Shown here piece after piece: positions 46,850 to 56,130 of a stretch of DNA of 64,000 bases (position 1 is its first letter; each line of letters opens with the position of its first letter). The stretch comes from an uncultured Paraglaciecola sp. (GTDB lineage: Bacteria > Pseudomonadota > Gammaproteobacteria > Enterobacterales > Alteromonadaceae): positions 1-64,000 of the forward strand of contig NZ_CAKZKO010000118.1 of the NCBI RefSeq assembly GCF_937123705.1, in the 5' to 3' direction. Both the position numbers and the translations under genes were made by a program. A model generated the notes under the pieces. It saw only the letters and a list, made by a program, of their open reading frames with translations, was not told the DNA's origin and ran no database searches.

Positions 46850-49336
46850 CTAATTGTCTAAAACAGCTTCATAAACCAAACTCACAATACTGCCATATTT
46901 GCCTGTTTCAAACAGTTTGCCGTTAAATTGTCGGCCTTTACCATTTTCTTGCTCAATAATTTCACTGTGACGGGCATTGGTGAGTAGTATGATCGCTAAG
47001 TCATACTTAGGATCGATAACGGTTACCGTGCCTGTCCAGCCTGTATGACCAAAGGCATAAGGACTGGCATAAGGACCAAAGTGCCATTTACGTTGACCTC
47101 TTCCTGCGCGGCGCCAGCCTAAACCAAAGGTACTATTACCTTCTTCCGGTTTTATAAATTCATCTAAGATTTGCTGATCAAAAATTTTGGTTTTACCGTA
47201 GCCTCCGCCATTTAATAAGGTTTGGCTTAATACCGCCAAGTCATCAACAGTTGAAAATAATCCTGCGTGGCCCGCAACCCCGCCAAGTGAATGAAACGCT
47301 TTTTCGTCGTGTACTTCGCCTTGTAATACGTAAGCTCGTACATTATCAAAATCAACGGTTCCACCTCGGGTGTTACCCATAATTTCAGTGGCAGCAAACT
47401 GACTTTTAGTAAACCCTTTTTGTAGAGGATTAAACAGCGTGTTATTTAGGCCAAGGGCGTGATAGATATTTTGTTCAACATACATATCCAGTGGCTTGTG
47501 GGTGATGCGTTCCACTATCAAACTGAGCAACATGTAGTCGGTGTCACTGTATATGGCTTTGGTTTGTCGGCCCATTTCAAAGGGGACTTTTGTGAGCAGT
47601 AGATGTTCGGTTTTTTGCTTGTTTTGAGAAAAAAACTGTGGACCCAGTTTATTGTCTTTGGTGAAAAAACGCACTTGTGGAGCGTAGCCTGCCGTGTGAG
47701 TTAATAAGTCCCGCACTAGCCGACTTTCGCGGCCTTGTCCTTGGTATTCGGGTAAATAATCAGTAATGGGCCGTGTGACATCTAGCTTACCCTCTGAAAC
47801 CAGTTTCATTAACGCAAAATTAGTGGCAAACATTTTGGTATTGGACGCTAAATCAAATAATTGAGTACTTTCCATGGCGATAGGCTGTGCCAGTGCTTGG
47901 CCGCCATCGGCATATTTTCGGGCGAAGCCGTAGGCACTGCGCTTGATAATCTTGCGATCTTTTAAAACCAAAAGTACTGCACCAGGAAAGCCCGCTTCTA
48001 TGTCACTGTTGATTAGCGCGTCAACTTTAGCAAACTTGCTTGAATTGCCCGTTTTTTGCGGTTGAATGCTAGGGTAGGGGATCATCACCCTAATACTGCT
48101 ACCTTCGGGTACAACATTCTCTACCCTTAAGGTGTTTTCACCGTCTTTTGTGCGCCGTGATAAGGAATATTGAAAGCGATGATAGGGTTGTAGTGGCGAG
48201 TCTATGTTGAGCTTTTCTCCGTTTACGTAAATGTCGGCACTGTGGGCATCGGTATTATCGATTATAATTTGCCCTTCATTGGCGTAGCCTTTGAAGGTAT
48301 CGCGGTCGTTGACCCATTCCCGCGTACTGCGCTGGGTATTAGGAAACACGTCGTTGACTTGGTAGTAACCTAAGTCAATGGACTGCACACTGGGTTGTTG
48401 TTCTTTAGTATAACGTTCTAGAAGACCCGCTACTCGCTGGGGAAAATACTTGTCAATTAAGGCAAACAACGCGCCAGCGGTTTTACTGTCGAGTTTGCCA
48501 TTGACCGACCAAGGTAAAAAATGCATTTGAAAAGCTGAGAGGGTATCTAAGGTGTGGCTATCGGCAACGCCTGTTTCCACAATACCATACCCATATACGC
48601 CTAATGCCTGTTGTATTAAGCCAATAGTGGGTGGGTAGTCGTTAAACATTTCCCAGTATTTTTTGAGAGTGTTATTGTCGTACCATGCGCCAATGCCTTG
48701 TTGGTACAGTTGATACCAAGGAAAACGCGGGCCGGGGTCATTCTTACGAGTTGGAGCGATGTCGGAGTGACCAATGACAGCTGTGGGTGAAATATCAGGA
48801 TTACGAGCGAGAATATCCTTTGATAAAGTGATCAATAGTTCTATTTGTTTAGGATCGTAATCAGGAAAAATACACAGTCTAGAGGGATCGTGCTCGTGTT
48901 TTTGTATATCAACCTTGGTGTGACTGCGCATACATTCAGGTACATTGACTATTTCTATACCAATAGATTGATCATTTAAATCCCGTCTTCCTTGCCATTC
49001 GCTGCGGCCAGCATGCCAAGCCCGTCCAGCCTCATCCACCAGTTGGATCACCTTTAGTTTGTCGTCTTGATAACTAGGATCGTTGCGTTCTGGGATCAGG
49101 TAATGTGAACTCAAGCCTCCTTCGTCCACAAGGGCCTTCACAGATTTTTGATAATCAATAGCGGTATAATGCATCACTAAAAACTTAATTCTATGGCTAT
49201 AGTTTTTAGATTGCATATGAGATAGCGGTAGAGAGCTGCAGCTACAGATAAACATGAGTAGCCCATAGATAATGCCCATTCGCCCTGACAAGCGCGTTCT
49301 TTTCCATCTTGGTGGATAATTAGCCACGTGCAGCAT
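46850..49336 (-). CDS. N-acetylmuramoyl-L-alanine amidase fused to a beta-lactamase-fold hydrolase
   Basis: At 828 aa the order is: signal peptide; Amidase_2 domain (about 45-220) with zinc ligands His56 (MHYTA), His190 (GHSDIAP) and Asp200 (NDPG), the same 10-residue spacing as AmiD; a peptidoglycan-binding-like region (about 235-300); a linker domain; and a beta-lactamase-fold domain (about 435-828) with Ser498/Lys501 in LASNTKMF, YSD and GHTGWTGT. The second half resembles AmiE/YbbE of Bacillus subtilis. The start is chosen for AGGTGA 8 nt upstream. A shared palindrome lies 48 nt upstream. Confidence 0.9.
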   Translation of the reverse strand: MLHVANYPPRWKRTRLSGRMGIIYGLLMFICSCSSLPLSHMQSKNYSHRIKFLVMHYTAIDYQKSVKALVDEGGLSSHYLIPERNDPSYQDDKLKVIQLVDEAGRAWHAGRSEWQGRRDLNDQSIGIEIVNVPECMRSHTKVDIQKHEHDPSRLCIFPDYDPKQIELLITLSKDILARNPDISPTAVIGHSDIAPTRKNDPGPRFPWYQLYQQGIGAWYDNNTLKKYWEMFNDYPPTIGLIQQALGVYGYGIVETGVADSHTLDTLSAFQMHFLPWSVNGKLDSKTAGALFALIDKYFPQRVAGLLERYTKEQQPSVQSIDLGYYQVNDVFPNTQRSTREWVNDRDTFKGYANEGQIIIDNTDAHSADIYVNGEKLNIDSPLQPYHRFQYSLSRRTKDGENTLRVENVVPEGSSIRVMIPYPSIQPQKTGNSSKFAKVDALINSDIEAGFPGAVLLVLKDRKIIKRSAYGFARKYADGGQALAQPIAMESTQLFDLASNTKMFATNFALMKLVSEGKLDVTRPITDYLPEYQGQGRESRLVRDLLTHTAGYAPQVRFFTKDNKLGPQFFSQNKQKTEHLLLTKVPFEMGRQTKAIYSDTDYMLLSLIVERITHKPLDMYVEQNIYHALGLNNTLFNPLQKGFTKSQFAATEIMGNTRGGTVDFDNVRAYVLQGEVHDEKAFHSLGGVAGHAGLFSTVDDLAVLSQTLLNGGGYGKTKIFDQQILDEFIKPEEGNSTFGLGWRRAGRGQRKWHFGPYASPYAFGHTGWTGTVTVIDPKYDLAIILLTNARHSEIIEQENGKGRQFNGKLFETGKYGSIVSLVYEAVLDN

Positions 49337-49357
49337 CACAATTTCACCTTTAGAATA

Positions 49358-49367
49358 AATAATTATT
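49358..49367. promoter_or_regulatory. Secondary AATAATTATT half-match
   Basis: AATAATTATT, the core of the locus palindrome without the outer G/C, between the amidase start and the full site at 49385. May be chance in AT-rich DNA. Confidence 0.25.
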
Positions 49368-49384
49368 AACATGTAAATAATAAG

Positions 49385-49396
49385 GAATAATTATTC
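49385..49396. promoter_or_regulatory. Perfect GAATAATTATTC palindrome (candidate MurR operator)
   Basis: A perfect 12-bp palindrome 48 nt upstream of the amidase-fusion gene in the spacer shared with the divergent TonB receptor gene. The remainder of this 380-nt spacer is AT-rich and holds the receptor promoter. Confidence 0.65.
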
Positions 49397-49565
49397 TACA
49401 CATATTTATCGCTCAATAATAAGGGATTCTATCTACAAATTGTAAAATAGAAAATGCCTAGAAGACATAGCCATTTTAAGTGAACCCAAACACTTATGAA
49501 TCATTCATTTGCAGATTGATGTAACTCAACTAAATATAAATTATTACTATATATTGCCAGCATTG

Positions 49566-49578
49566 GAAAATATTATTC
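49566..49578. promoter_or_regulatory. GAAAATATTATTC site before the TonB receptor
   Basis: GAAAA-TAT-TATTC, a variant of the locus palindrome, abutting the -35 element of the receptor promoter. One mismatch in the left half. Confidence 0.5.
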
Positions 49579-49607
49579 TTGACGTGATTGGTTATTATTT
49601 GTTAAAT
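49579..49607 (+). promoter_or_regulatory. Candidate sigma-70 promoter of the TonB receptor gene
   Basis: TTGACG, 17 nt, TTAAAT; about 110 nt before the ATG. The -35 directly follows the palindromic site at 49566-49578, which would suit repression. Confidence 0.45.
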
Positions 49608-49716
49608 AAAGTTACTCTGTCCGAAGTTTTAAGTGGTAACAAGAGTGTTTAATACCCAAATTTGTGATAGCGATATCACTTATTTTTAATTTTTATAAAA
49701 ATAACAGGTGAAACAC

Positions 49717-52700
49717 ATGTCAACACAACATAATCATTTTATGAAACGACGCCTGCATCAGGTTATTCGTCATACATTAAGGGCACCGGCTACATCTATT
49801 TCGGCCCTTATGCTAACAGGTGCATTAATGAGTTCACCTGTTATGGCACAACAAGCCGGTAGTATAAAGGGTACTGTGAGTAGTGAAGTGGCTGGCGCGT
49901 CTGTTGCAGGCGTAACAGTGACTGCAACTAGCAGTGTTATGCCTAAGGCGCGTACTACTGTTACTAGAGAAAACGGTAGCTATACATTGCCCGCTTTATT
50001 ACCCGGCAAGTACAAAATTACCTTTACTTCGGCTGATGGCACGGTTCGCGAAACAGCTGCTGAGGTGTTTTTAGATCAAACATCTAACGTTAGCATTGCG
50101 CTGCAACAAGTAAACGCCGACAACACAGAAGTTATTTATGTCACGGCATCAAAAATTATCCGCGAAGGTAATTCGTCTTTAACCAATTCTTTAGGTAAAG
50201 ACGTGATTGAAAAAATACCTACTGGTCAGAACTATCGAGATATCTTGGCCATAGTGCCTGGGGTGCAATATTCAGAATATACGACATTGGGTCCATCGGC
50301 GGGTGGTTCTGGTCGTGATAATAAGTATGGTTTTGATGGGGTGGATATCTCTTTACCTATGTTTGGTAATTTGGCTTCCGAACCTTCAAGTCACGATATT
50401 GGTAGTGTCACAGTAGACAGAGGTGGTGCCAAAGCTGTGGGCTTTAATCGTGCGGGTGGTTTGTCGATAAATACCTTGTCTAAATCGGGTACCAACGAAT
50501 TTCATGCCGACATAAAATACCAAACCCAACCTCAAAGTTTGGTAGCAGATAGAGACGATACCGATGGCGAAACATATGATCTGAACAAAACCTGGATTAC
50601 GACTAGTGTCAGTGGCCCACTTATTGAAGATCAATTGTTTTTCTATGCGTCTTATTTTCGCCCTGAAGATGAAAAACCGAATAAGGAAAACGGACGAGGC
50701 CCTGTGAAAGATTACAGTAATATTCGAGACGAATATTTTGGGAAGTTAACTTGGGCACCGACCGATGATCTATTATTAAACACCAGTTACCGGACTTCAG
50801 AAAGGATAGAAAAAGGCAAATCTGTCGGCGCCTATGACGCGGATTCTACTTCTGTTGGTGGTAGAGCCGATCAGGACATTTTTACTTTTGATGGCTCTTA
50901 CTTAATCAGTGACGACACGGTTTTAACCTTTCAATATAACTCATTTAAACTAGAAACCGCTGGCGGGCCTGATAACTTGATCCCAAGTGTTTCACCTCGA
51001 ATTGGCGATTCGTTGGATCTGTCTAGGCTTGATTCATTAGGTTTGTTTAACGTTCCTAAATTGGATTTGGAAAATCCAGACTACGACAGCGCGGCGGCAT
51101 TGCCTCTTATTAATCAATATGGATACATAGATGCAAACGGCGACTTAATTGCTGGTGGCTCGGTGGGGGTCGGCTCAACGATTGATAATCAAGACTTCAA
51201 GCGTACTAGCTTTGAAATTAGCTTAGATCACGATATGGAAATCGGTGATAGCAGCCACAAGATGCATATTGGTTTCCAATGGAAAGAAAACGTAGAAATT
51301 CTCTCTAGATTGTCAAATGGTTGGGGCAGTATTAGCTTTTTAGGCGGCGAGAGACCTGACGATTACGAAGGCGATATACCGGTTTATTATCAAGCACGCG
51401 TTCAACAAATGAGTTTACAAACCGACTCTGGCAATGTGGTTCCGGCGATTAACTCTTCTTCTGAAAATTTCAACTTGGAATTGAATGATGAGATTGTTCA
51501 CGGTGATTTTACCTATAATGTCGGGATTTTGTTCAGCAATGATGTGTTATATGGTCAAGGCTTGAAAGAAAACTCCAGCAATGTGTCTGGGTATGAAGTG
51601 GCAGCAGGTCACAAATACGAAATGTATAATGTGGGTTTTGCCGATATGATCCAGCCTCGATTAGGTATTTCTTGGGACTTTTCAGCAGACACCACTTTAT
51701 TCGCTAACTTTGCAAGTTATAACCCTGAGGCGTCTTCTTTAGCGCGCGCCGCTTCTTGGGCCCGTAATAGCCAAAAAGAAATGAAGGTGTTTTTTGATCA
51801 GGCTGGTGATTATATAGCTGACCAACCTGCTAGTGGATCATCAGGTAAATTCTTTCAAGAAAACTTAAAGCCACGCCGTACCGATGAAATTACTATAGGT
51901 ATGACAAAAGCTGTGTCGAATGAATTATTAATCCGCACCCATGTGCGTAAGCGTAAAGCTTTACACCCTTGGGAAGATGTACCGAATAACGCACGTTTAT
52001 ACGGCGATTATGAAAGCCCCTTTGGTCCTGTTCCAGATGATATAGCGGCTAAAGGTTTGTATATTGAAGAGCTGCAGTCTTACCGCGACGAAGTAGGTGG
52101 TTCGTCTTATGTTATCGCCGAATTAGATGGTTCAAAAAATACCTATTATGAGTGGAGTATCGAAGGTGAATATAAGGGTGACAATACTTACTTAAATGTG
52201 TCTTATGTATGGAGTCACTACTACGGTAATTATGACCAAGATATTACCAGTGGCTCGTCAGACGGTAACTTGTTTATTGGTTCGTCTAATTTAGGTGATG
52301 GTAAAGGTCGTCAACTTTGGGATGGTAAGTACGGTAACTTAAATGGTGATAAGCCTCATGTATTAAAAGCCTTAGGTTATTACACCACAGATTGGAATGC
52401 CGATATTGGTTTCAACTTTGTGTATCAATCGGGTGATGTATGGGAAGCATGGGATGGTTCACTTTATGGTTATTCTAGTTCAACCATTCGATATGCTGAG
52501 CCTGCGGGTAGCCGCCGAGAAGCTAGCCATTGGCAGCTTGACTTAACCTATACACAAAACTTCCAGTTAACGGATGATTTAGAGCTAAGTTTAGATGCTG
52601 AAATATATAACCTATTTGATAATCAAACTGGTTATAACTATGACCCATATGTAAGTAACGATACATTTGGTGAAGCACGCGATCTCATCAATCCACGTAG

Positions 52701-52731
52701 AGTGCAATTGTCGGTGAGTTTGGCTTATTAA
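49717..52731 (+). CDS. TonB-dependent receptor, Oar/CarboxypepD_reg type
   Basis: At 1004 aa it has a long signal peptide (cleavage near VMAQQ), a CarboxypepD_reg-like domain (about 45-130: GSIKGTVSSEVAGASVAGVTVTAT), a plug domain (about 140-260) and a large beta-barrel ending with RRVQLSVSLAY, an aromatic outer-membrane terminus. The ATG start has AGGTGA 6 nt upstream. The location between two amidase/glucosaminidase operons suggests import of peptidoglycan fragments across the outer membrane. Substrate inferred from context. Confidence 0.9.
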   Translation: MSTQHNHFMKRRLHQVIRHTLRAPATSISALMLTGALMSSPVMAQQAGSIKGTVSSEVAGASVAGVTVTATSSVMPKARTTVTRENGSYTLPALLPGKYKITFTSADGTVRETAAEVFLDQTSNVSIALQQVNADNTEVIYVTASKIIREGNSSLTNSLGKDVIEKIPTGQNYRDILAIVPGVQYSEYTTLGPSAGGSGRDNKYGFDGVDISLPMFGNLASEPSSHDIGSVTVDRGGAKAVGFNRAGGLSINTLSKSGTNEFHADIKYQTQPQSLVADRDDTDGETYDLNKTWITTSVSGPLIEDQLFFYASYFRPEDEKPNKENGRGPVKDYSNIRDEYFGKLTWAPTDDLLLNTSYRTSERIEKGKSVGAYDADSTSVGGRADQDIFTFDGSYLISDDTVLTFQYNSFKLETAGGPDNLIPSVSPRIGDSLDLSRLDSLGLFNVPKLDLENPDYDSAAALPLINQYGYIDANGDLIAGGSVGVGSTIDNQDFKRTSFEISLDHDMEIGDSSHKMHIGFQWKENVEILSRLSNGWGSISFLGGERPDDYEGDIPVYYQARVQQMSLQTDSGNVVPAINSSSENFNLELNDEIVHGDFTYNVGILFSNDVLYGQGLKENSSNVSGYEVAAGHKYEMYNVGFADMIQPRLGISWDFSADTTLFANFASYNPEASSLARAASWARNSQKEMKVFFDQAGDYIADQPASGSSGKFFQENLKPRRTDEITIGMTKAVSNELLIRTHVRKRKALHPWEDVPNNARLYGDYESPFGPVPDDIAAKGLYIEELQSYRDEVGGSSYVIAELDGSKNTYYEWSIEGEYKGDNTYLNVSYVWSHYYGNYDQDITSGSSDGNLFIGSSNLGDGKGRQLWDGKYGNLNGDKPHVLKALGYYTTDWNADIGFNFVYQSGDVWEAWDGSLYGYSSSTIRYAEPAGSRREASHWQLDLTYTQNFQLTDDLELSLDAEIYNLFDNQTGYNYDPYVSNDTFGEARDLINPRRVQLSVSLAY

Positions 52732-52765
52732 AACTGAGCATGTAGTTATTGATTCGATAACATCC

Positions 52766-52796
52766 AAAATCCTCGCTATATAGCGGGGATTTTTTA
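52766..52796 (+). terminator. Rho-independent terminator after the TonB receptor
   Basis: AATCCTCGCTA/TAGCGGGGATT (with a G-T pair) followed by six T on the plus strand. The GH3 gene starts about 36 nt later, so it may rely on read-through or its own promoter. Confidence 0.8.
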
Positions 52797-52831
52797 TATT
52801 AATGAATACTCAATTTAATAAGTAGTAAAAC

Positions 52832-54706
52832 ATGTTAATAAGAACACCCCATGCTTTGTGTAGAGTTTTCATCTTTTTAGGTTTACTGATGAGTGTTTCT
52901 TGTGCGGTTAAAACGCCTGAGGATCCCGCTACTAACGCCATAATTGCACAAAAACTGATGCTAGATTTACGTTATTTTTGCGCCGATAATCAGGTACAAA
53001 AGCCTTGCCGCACGCCTGTTACCACTTTGCCCCAATCATTGATAAATATGATTGCCGATACGGGTATTGGAGGGGTTATTTTGTTTGCTGAAAATTTGCA
53101 AGATACCGCACAAATTTTGACATTAAATCAAAGTATTCAACGGGCGGCTATAAAAGGGGGGCATGGACCCGTGTTTATCGCCATTGACCAAGAAGGTGGG
53201 CGAGTGGTGCGTTTACCGCAAAACCTTGGCACTTCGTTTGCCGGTAATATGGCTATTGGTGCCACTTTTGCACAACATGGCGATAAATATGCCCGCATAA
53301 CGGGCAACATTATGGCGAAAGAGCTGCTGTCACTAGGCTTTAACCTTAATTTTGCCCCTACTGTGGATGTAAATGTTAATCCGCAAAATCCAGTGATCAA
53401 TGTGCGCTCTTTTGGCGAAGATCCCAATATAGTGGCACAACTTGGCACGGCGCAATTGGTTGCGATGCAAGCTCAAGGCATGATTGCGACACTAAAACAT
53501 TTTCCTGGGCACGGTGATACCAGTGTGGATAGCCATACGGGTTTACCAAGAGTTGAGCACGACTTAGCACAAATCGAAAGGGTTGACCTAAAACCATTTC
53601 AACATGTTATCGATAATGCAGATCCTGGCATGATAATGACGGCGCATATTCAATATCCTCAATTAGATAACAGCAAATTTACCGCGAAAGATGGTAGTAA
53701 AGTAATTTTGCCGGCCACAATGTCACGTCAAATCTTGACCAATATTCTTAGAGGCAAAATGGGCTTTAAAGGCATTATTGTTAGCGATGCGTTAAACATG
53801 GCGGGAATTGCCCACTATTATAAGCAAACTGAGGCAGTTATTCAGACATTTAGTGCTGGTACCGATATTGCTTTGATGCCTTTATCTATAAGACGTCCAT
53901 CGGACATTCCTAAGTTAAAACAACTGATCAGCAATGTGGCTAATGCGGTACAAACAGGCCAATTAAACGCCATAGAAATGCAGGCATCGGCTCAGCGGAT
54001 TGCGAACCTAAAAAGCACTTATAGACTGTCCCAGCAACTGGCTGTGCCCATAGAAAAATCTGTGGCCAATGCCCAGACTGTTTTAGGGGCCTTAGAGCAT
54101 AAACAGTTAGAGCAACAACTTGCCAACCACTCTATCGTTAAGATTAAAAATAACGGAGTATTCCCTATTAATGAAAGTGTGAGAAATGTGTTGTTGGTGA
54201 TGCCAGATACCACTAAGTGTATGGGATTACATCTTGCATTAAAGCGCCAATTATCGCGCTTAAATATCCAATGTCAGGGTTTAGCTAGTCACAGCGATAG
54301 ACTCGAACTTCAGGCTTTGCAGGGGGTCGATCTTATTATCGCGGCCGATATTACTCCAGATCAAAGCTTGGCAGAATTAGGGGGCATGGACGATATTCAA
54401 GGCAGTAGTGAACGCAGCACTAAACAACAGCAAAATATCCAACTGCTGAATCTGCTAAGCACGGCAAAAGACTTGGGTAAGCACACGGTATTTATCAGTT
54501 TACGGACGCCTTACAATAGCCATGTTGTTGCACCTTTTTCTGACGCTATATTGGCCAGTTTTTCGTATCGGTTAACTAGATGGGAGTATATGGATGACTA
54601 CGGCCGCTTAATAACTCAATACCAAGGGCCTATTTTTAAAGCATTAGCACAGGTGCTAAGCGGCGATATTCAGCCTACAGGCCATTTACCTGTGACCATC
54701 CATTAG
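52832..54706 (+). CDS. GH3 beta-N-acetylglucosaminidase lipoprotein (two-domain NagZ type)
   Basis: At 624 aa it is a lipoprotein (SVSC, Cys24) with a GH3 TIM barrel: AIDQEGGRVVRLP, the NagZ motif KHFPGHGDTSVDSHTGLP with the Asp233/His235 acid-base dyad, and nucleophile Asp319 in IVSDALNMAGI. A GH3 C-terminal domain (about 400-624) follows, as in Bacillus NagZ (YbbD) and unlike the one-domain cytoplasmic NagZ of E. coli. Expected to remove GlcNAc from muropeptides outside the cytoplasm. The nagX-like gene starts 10 nt later. Confidence 0.92.
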   Translation: MLIRTPHALCRVFIFLGLLMSVSCAVKTPEDPATNAIIAQKLMLDLRYFCADNQVQKPCRTPVTTLPQSLINMIADTGIGGVILFAENLQDTAQILTLNQSIQRAAIKGGHGPVFIAIDQEGGRVVRLPQNLGTSFAGNMAIGATFAQHGDKYARITGNIMAKELLSLGFNLNFAPTVDVNVNPQNPVINVRSFGEDPNIVAQLGTAQLVAMQAQGMIATLKHFPGHGDTSVDSHTGLPRVEHDLAQIERVDLKPFQHVIDNADPGMIMTAHIQYPQLDNSKFTAKDGSKVILPATMSRQILTNILRGKMGFKGIIVSDALNMAGIAHYYKQTEAVIQTFSAGTDIALMPLSIRRPSDIPKLKQLISNVANAVQTGQLNAIEMQASAQRIANLKSTYRLSQQLAVPIEKSVANAQTVLGALEHKQLEQQLANHSIVKIKNNGVFPINESVRNVLLVMPDTTKCMGLHLALKRQLSRLNIQCQGLASHSDRLELQALQGVDLIIAADITPDQSLAELGGMDDIQGSSERSTKQQQNIQLLNLLSTAKDLGKHTVFISLRTPYNSHVVAPFSDAILASFSYRLTRWEYMDDYGRLITQYQGPIFKALAQVLSGDIQPTGHLPVTIH

Positions 54707-54716
54707 AGGGAAACAT

Positions 54717-55916
54717 ATGTTTGCAATTAAAGCTCATTGCCAGTCAATCTTCGGTGCTTTGCCAGATAATCGATTACTGGCATTAGATGTGTTTCGAGGC
54801 ATGACCATCACTGCCATGATTTTGGTGAATAATCCAGGTAGTTGGCAACATGTTTATGGGCCTTTGCTTCATGCTAAATGGCATGGTTGGACATTGACCG
54901 ATTTAATCTTTCCGTTTTTTATTTTCATTGTCGGAGTGTCTATTACTCTTTCTGGGCAACGTCAGCTTGAACAGGGAAAATCCCGCGGGGATATTGTGCA
55001 ACATGCCTTAGTGCGAATGCTTAAACTGTTTTTTCTGGGCTGCTTTTTGGCACTGTTTTATTACAATTTTAAGGCTGTTGATTACAACTGGTTTAACGAA
55101 CGCCTGTTACAGATCCGTTTTATGGGCGTGTTACAACGTATTGCATTGGTGTATTTTGCCTGTGTGTTGTTATGGCTCTTTTTGCCACGATTACCATTGC
55201 TGGTAGTGGGTTTGTTTATTTTACTGGGATATTGGGTGGCCATGGCTGCTATTCCCTATCAAGATAATTTAGGCAACCAGTATATTGGGTTGTTGGATTA
55301 CGGTAACAATCTTAGTGCTTGGTTAGATAGTCAGTTGTTTGCAAAGACACACCTCTATTATTCTTCCGCACAACCCTTCGCATTTGATCCTGAAGGAGTG
55401 TTGAGTACCTTGCCAGCAATCGTCAGTGGCTTGAGCGGTGTTTTGGTCGGGCAGTGGTTGTGCATTGAAAAATATTCTATGGAATATAAGGCCAAGTTTT
55501 TAGCCCTTTTTGGAGGGGGGCTGTTGTTGTTAGGTTTGACTTGGAGTCAATGGCTGCCCATCAATAAAGCGTTGTGGACCCCAAGTTATGTGCTGCTTAG
55601 TTCGGGGTGGGCGTCTTTAACCTTGGCCGCTTTGATCTATATATTGGATATTTATAAATTGCGCCTGTGGAGTGCCCCATTTTTGGTGTTTGGTGCCAAC
55701 AGCATTGCATTTTTTATGTTTGCCGGTGTCGTAGGGCGTTTAGTGATCATGTTTTATGTCGGCGACATGAGTATGAAAGCCTGGTTATTCCAACATCTAT
55801 ATCAACCTGTTTTTGGCAATCTAAATGGCTCTTTGGCTTATGCCCTTAGCTTTTTGGTGTTGTCATATTTAGTGATGTTCGCGATGTACCGTAGACAAAT
55901 TTTTTGGAAGGTGTAG
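54717..55916 (+). CDS. NagX-like/DUF5009 multi-pass membrane protein
   Basis: At 399 aa it has about ten membrane segments. The N-terminal ALDVFRGMTITAMILVNNPGSW and WHGWTLTDLIFPFFIFIVGVSI match the family that includes human heparan-alpha-glucosaminide acetyltransferase and bacterial NagX, found in GlcNAc utilisation loci of Shewanella and Xanthomonas types. GAGGG lies before the ATG, and it is in an operon with the GH3 gene. A role in amino-sugar acetylation or transport is inferred. Confidence 0.86.
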   Translation: MFAIKAHCQSIFGALPDNRLLALDVFRGMTITAMILVNNPGSWQHVYGPLLHAKWHGWTLTDLIFPFFIFIVGVSITLSGQRQLEQGKSRGDIVQHALVRMLKLFFLGCFLALFYYNFKAVDYNWFNERLLQIRFMGVLQRIALVYFACVLLWLFLPRLPLLVVGLFILLGYWVAMAAIPYQDNLGNQYIGLLDYGNNLSAWLDSQLFAKTHLYYSSAQPFAFDPEGVLSTLPAIVSGLSGVLVGQWLCIEKYSMEYKAKFLALFGGGLLLLGLTWSQWLPINKALWTPSYVLLSSGWASLTLAALIYILDIYKLRLWSAPFLVFGANSIAFFMFAGVVGRLVIMFYVGDMSMKAWLFQHLYQPVFGNLNGSLAYALSFLVLSYLVMFAMYRRQIFWKV

Positions 55917-56086
55917 TCAATCTGTAGTGAATGAGTACTACCGATGCGCCGCCAAAATAATCTAGGGTTAACATCATTGTGAGAATAAAATATCAATTAG
56001 TAATAATCGGCCCATTTTTTGCCTTAACTATCTGTATAACTTTACTTTTTTTTGCAATATAACTGAATTAAATGCAGATCTATGGG

Positions 56087-56098
56087 GTATAATTATTC
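56087..56098. promoter_or_regulatory. GTATAATTATTC site before murR (candidate operator)
   Basis: Matches GAATAATTATTC at 11 of 12 positions, 32 nt before the murR ATG. A wider inverted repeat, GCAGAT (56074-56079) and ATCTGC (56102-56107), flanks it. Suggests autoregulation. Confidence 0.55.
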
Positions 56099-56130
56099 TT
56101 AATCTGCAAATAAAATATTTGTGAGCGTCC

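Noticed and set aside
49585..49607. Extended search for a Fur or cAMP-CRP site before the TonB receptor
   Set aside because: No convincing TGTGA-N6-TCACA or Fur-type pattern was found; the spacer is generally AT-rich.
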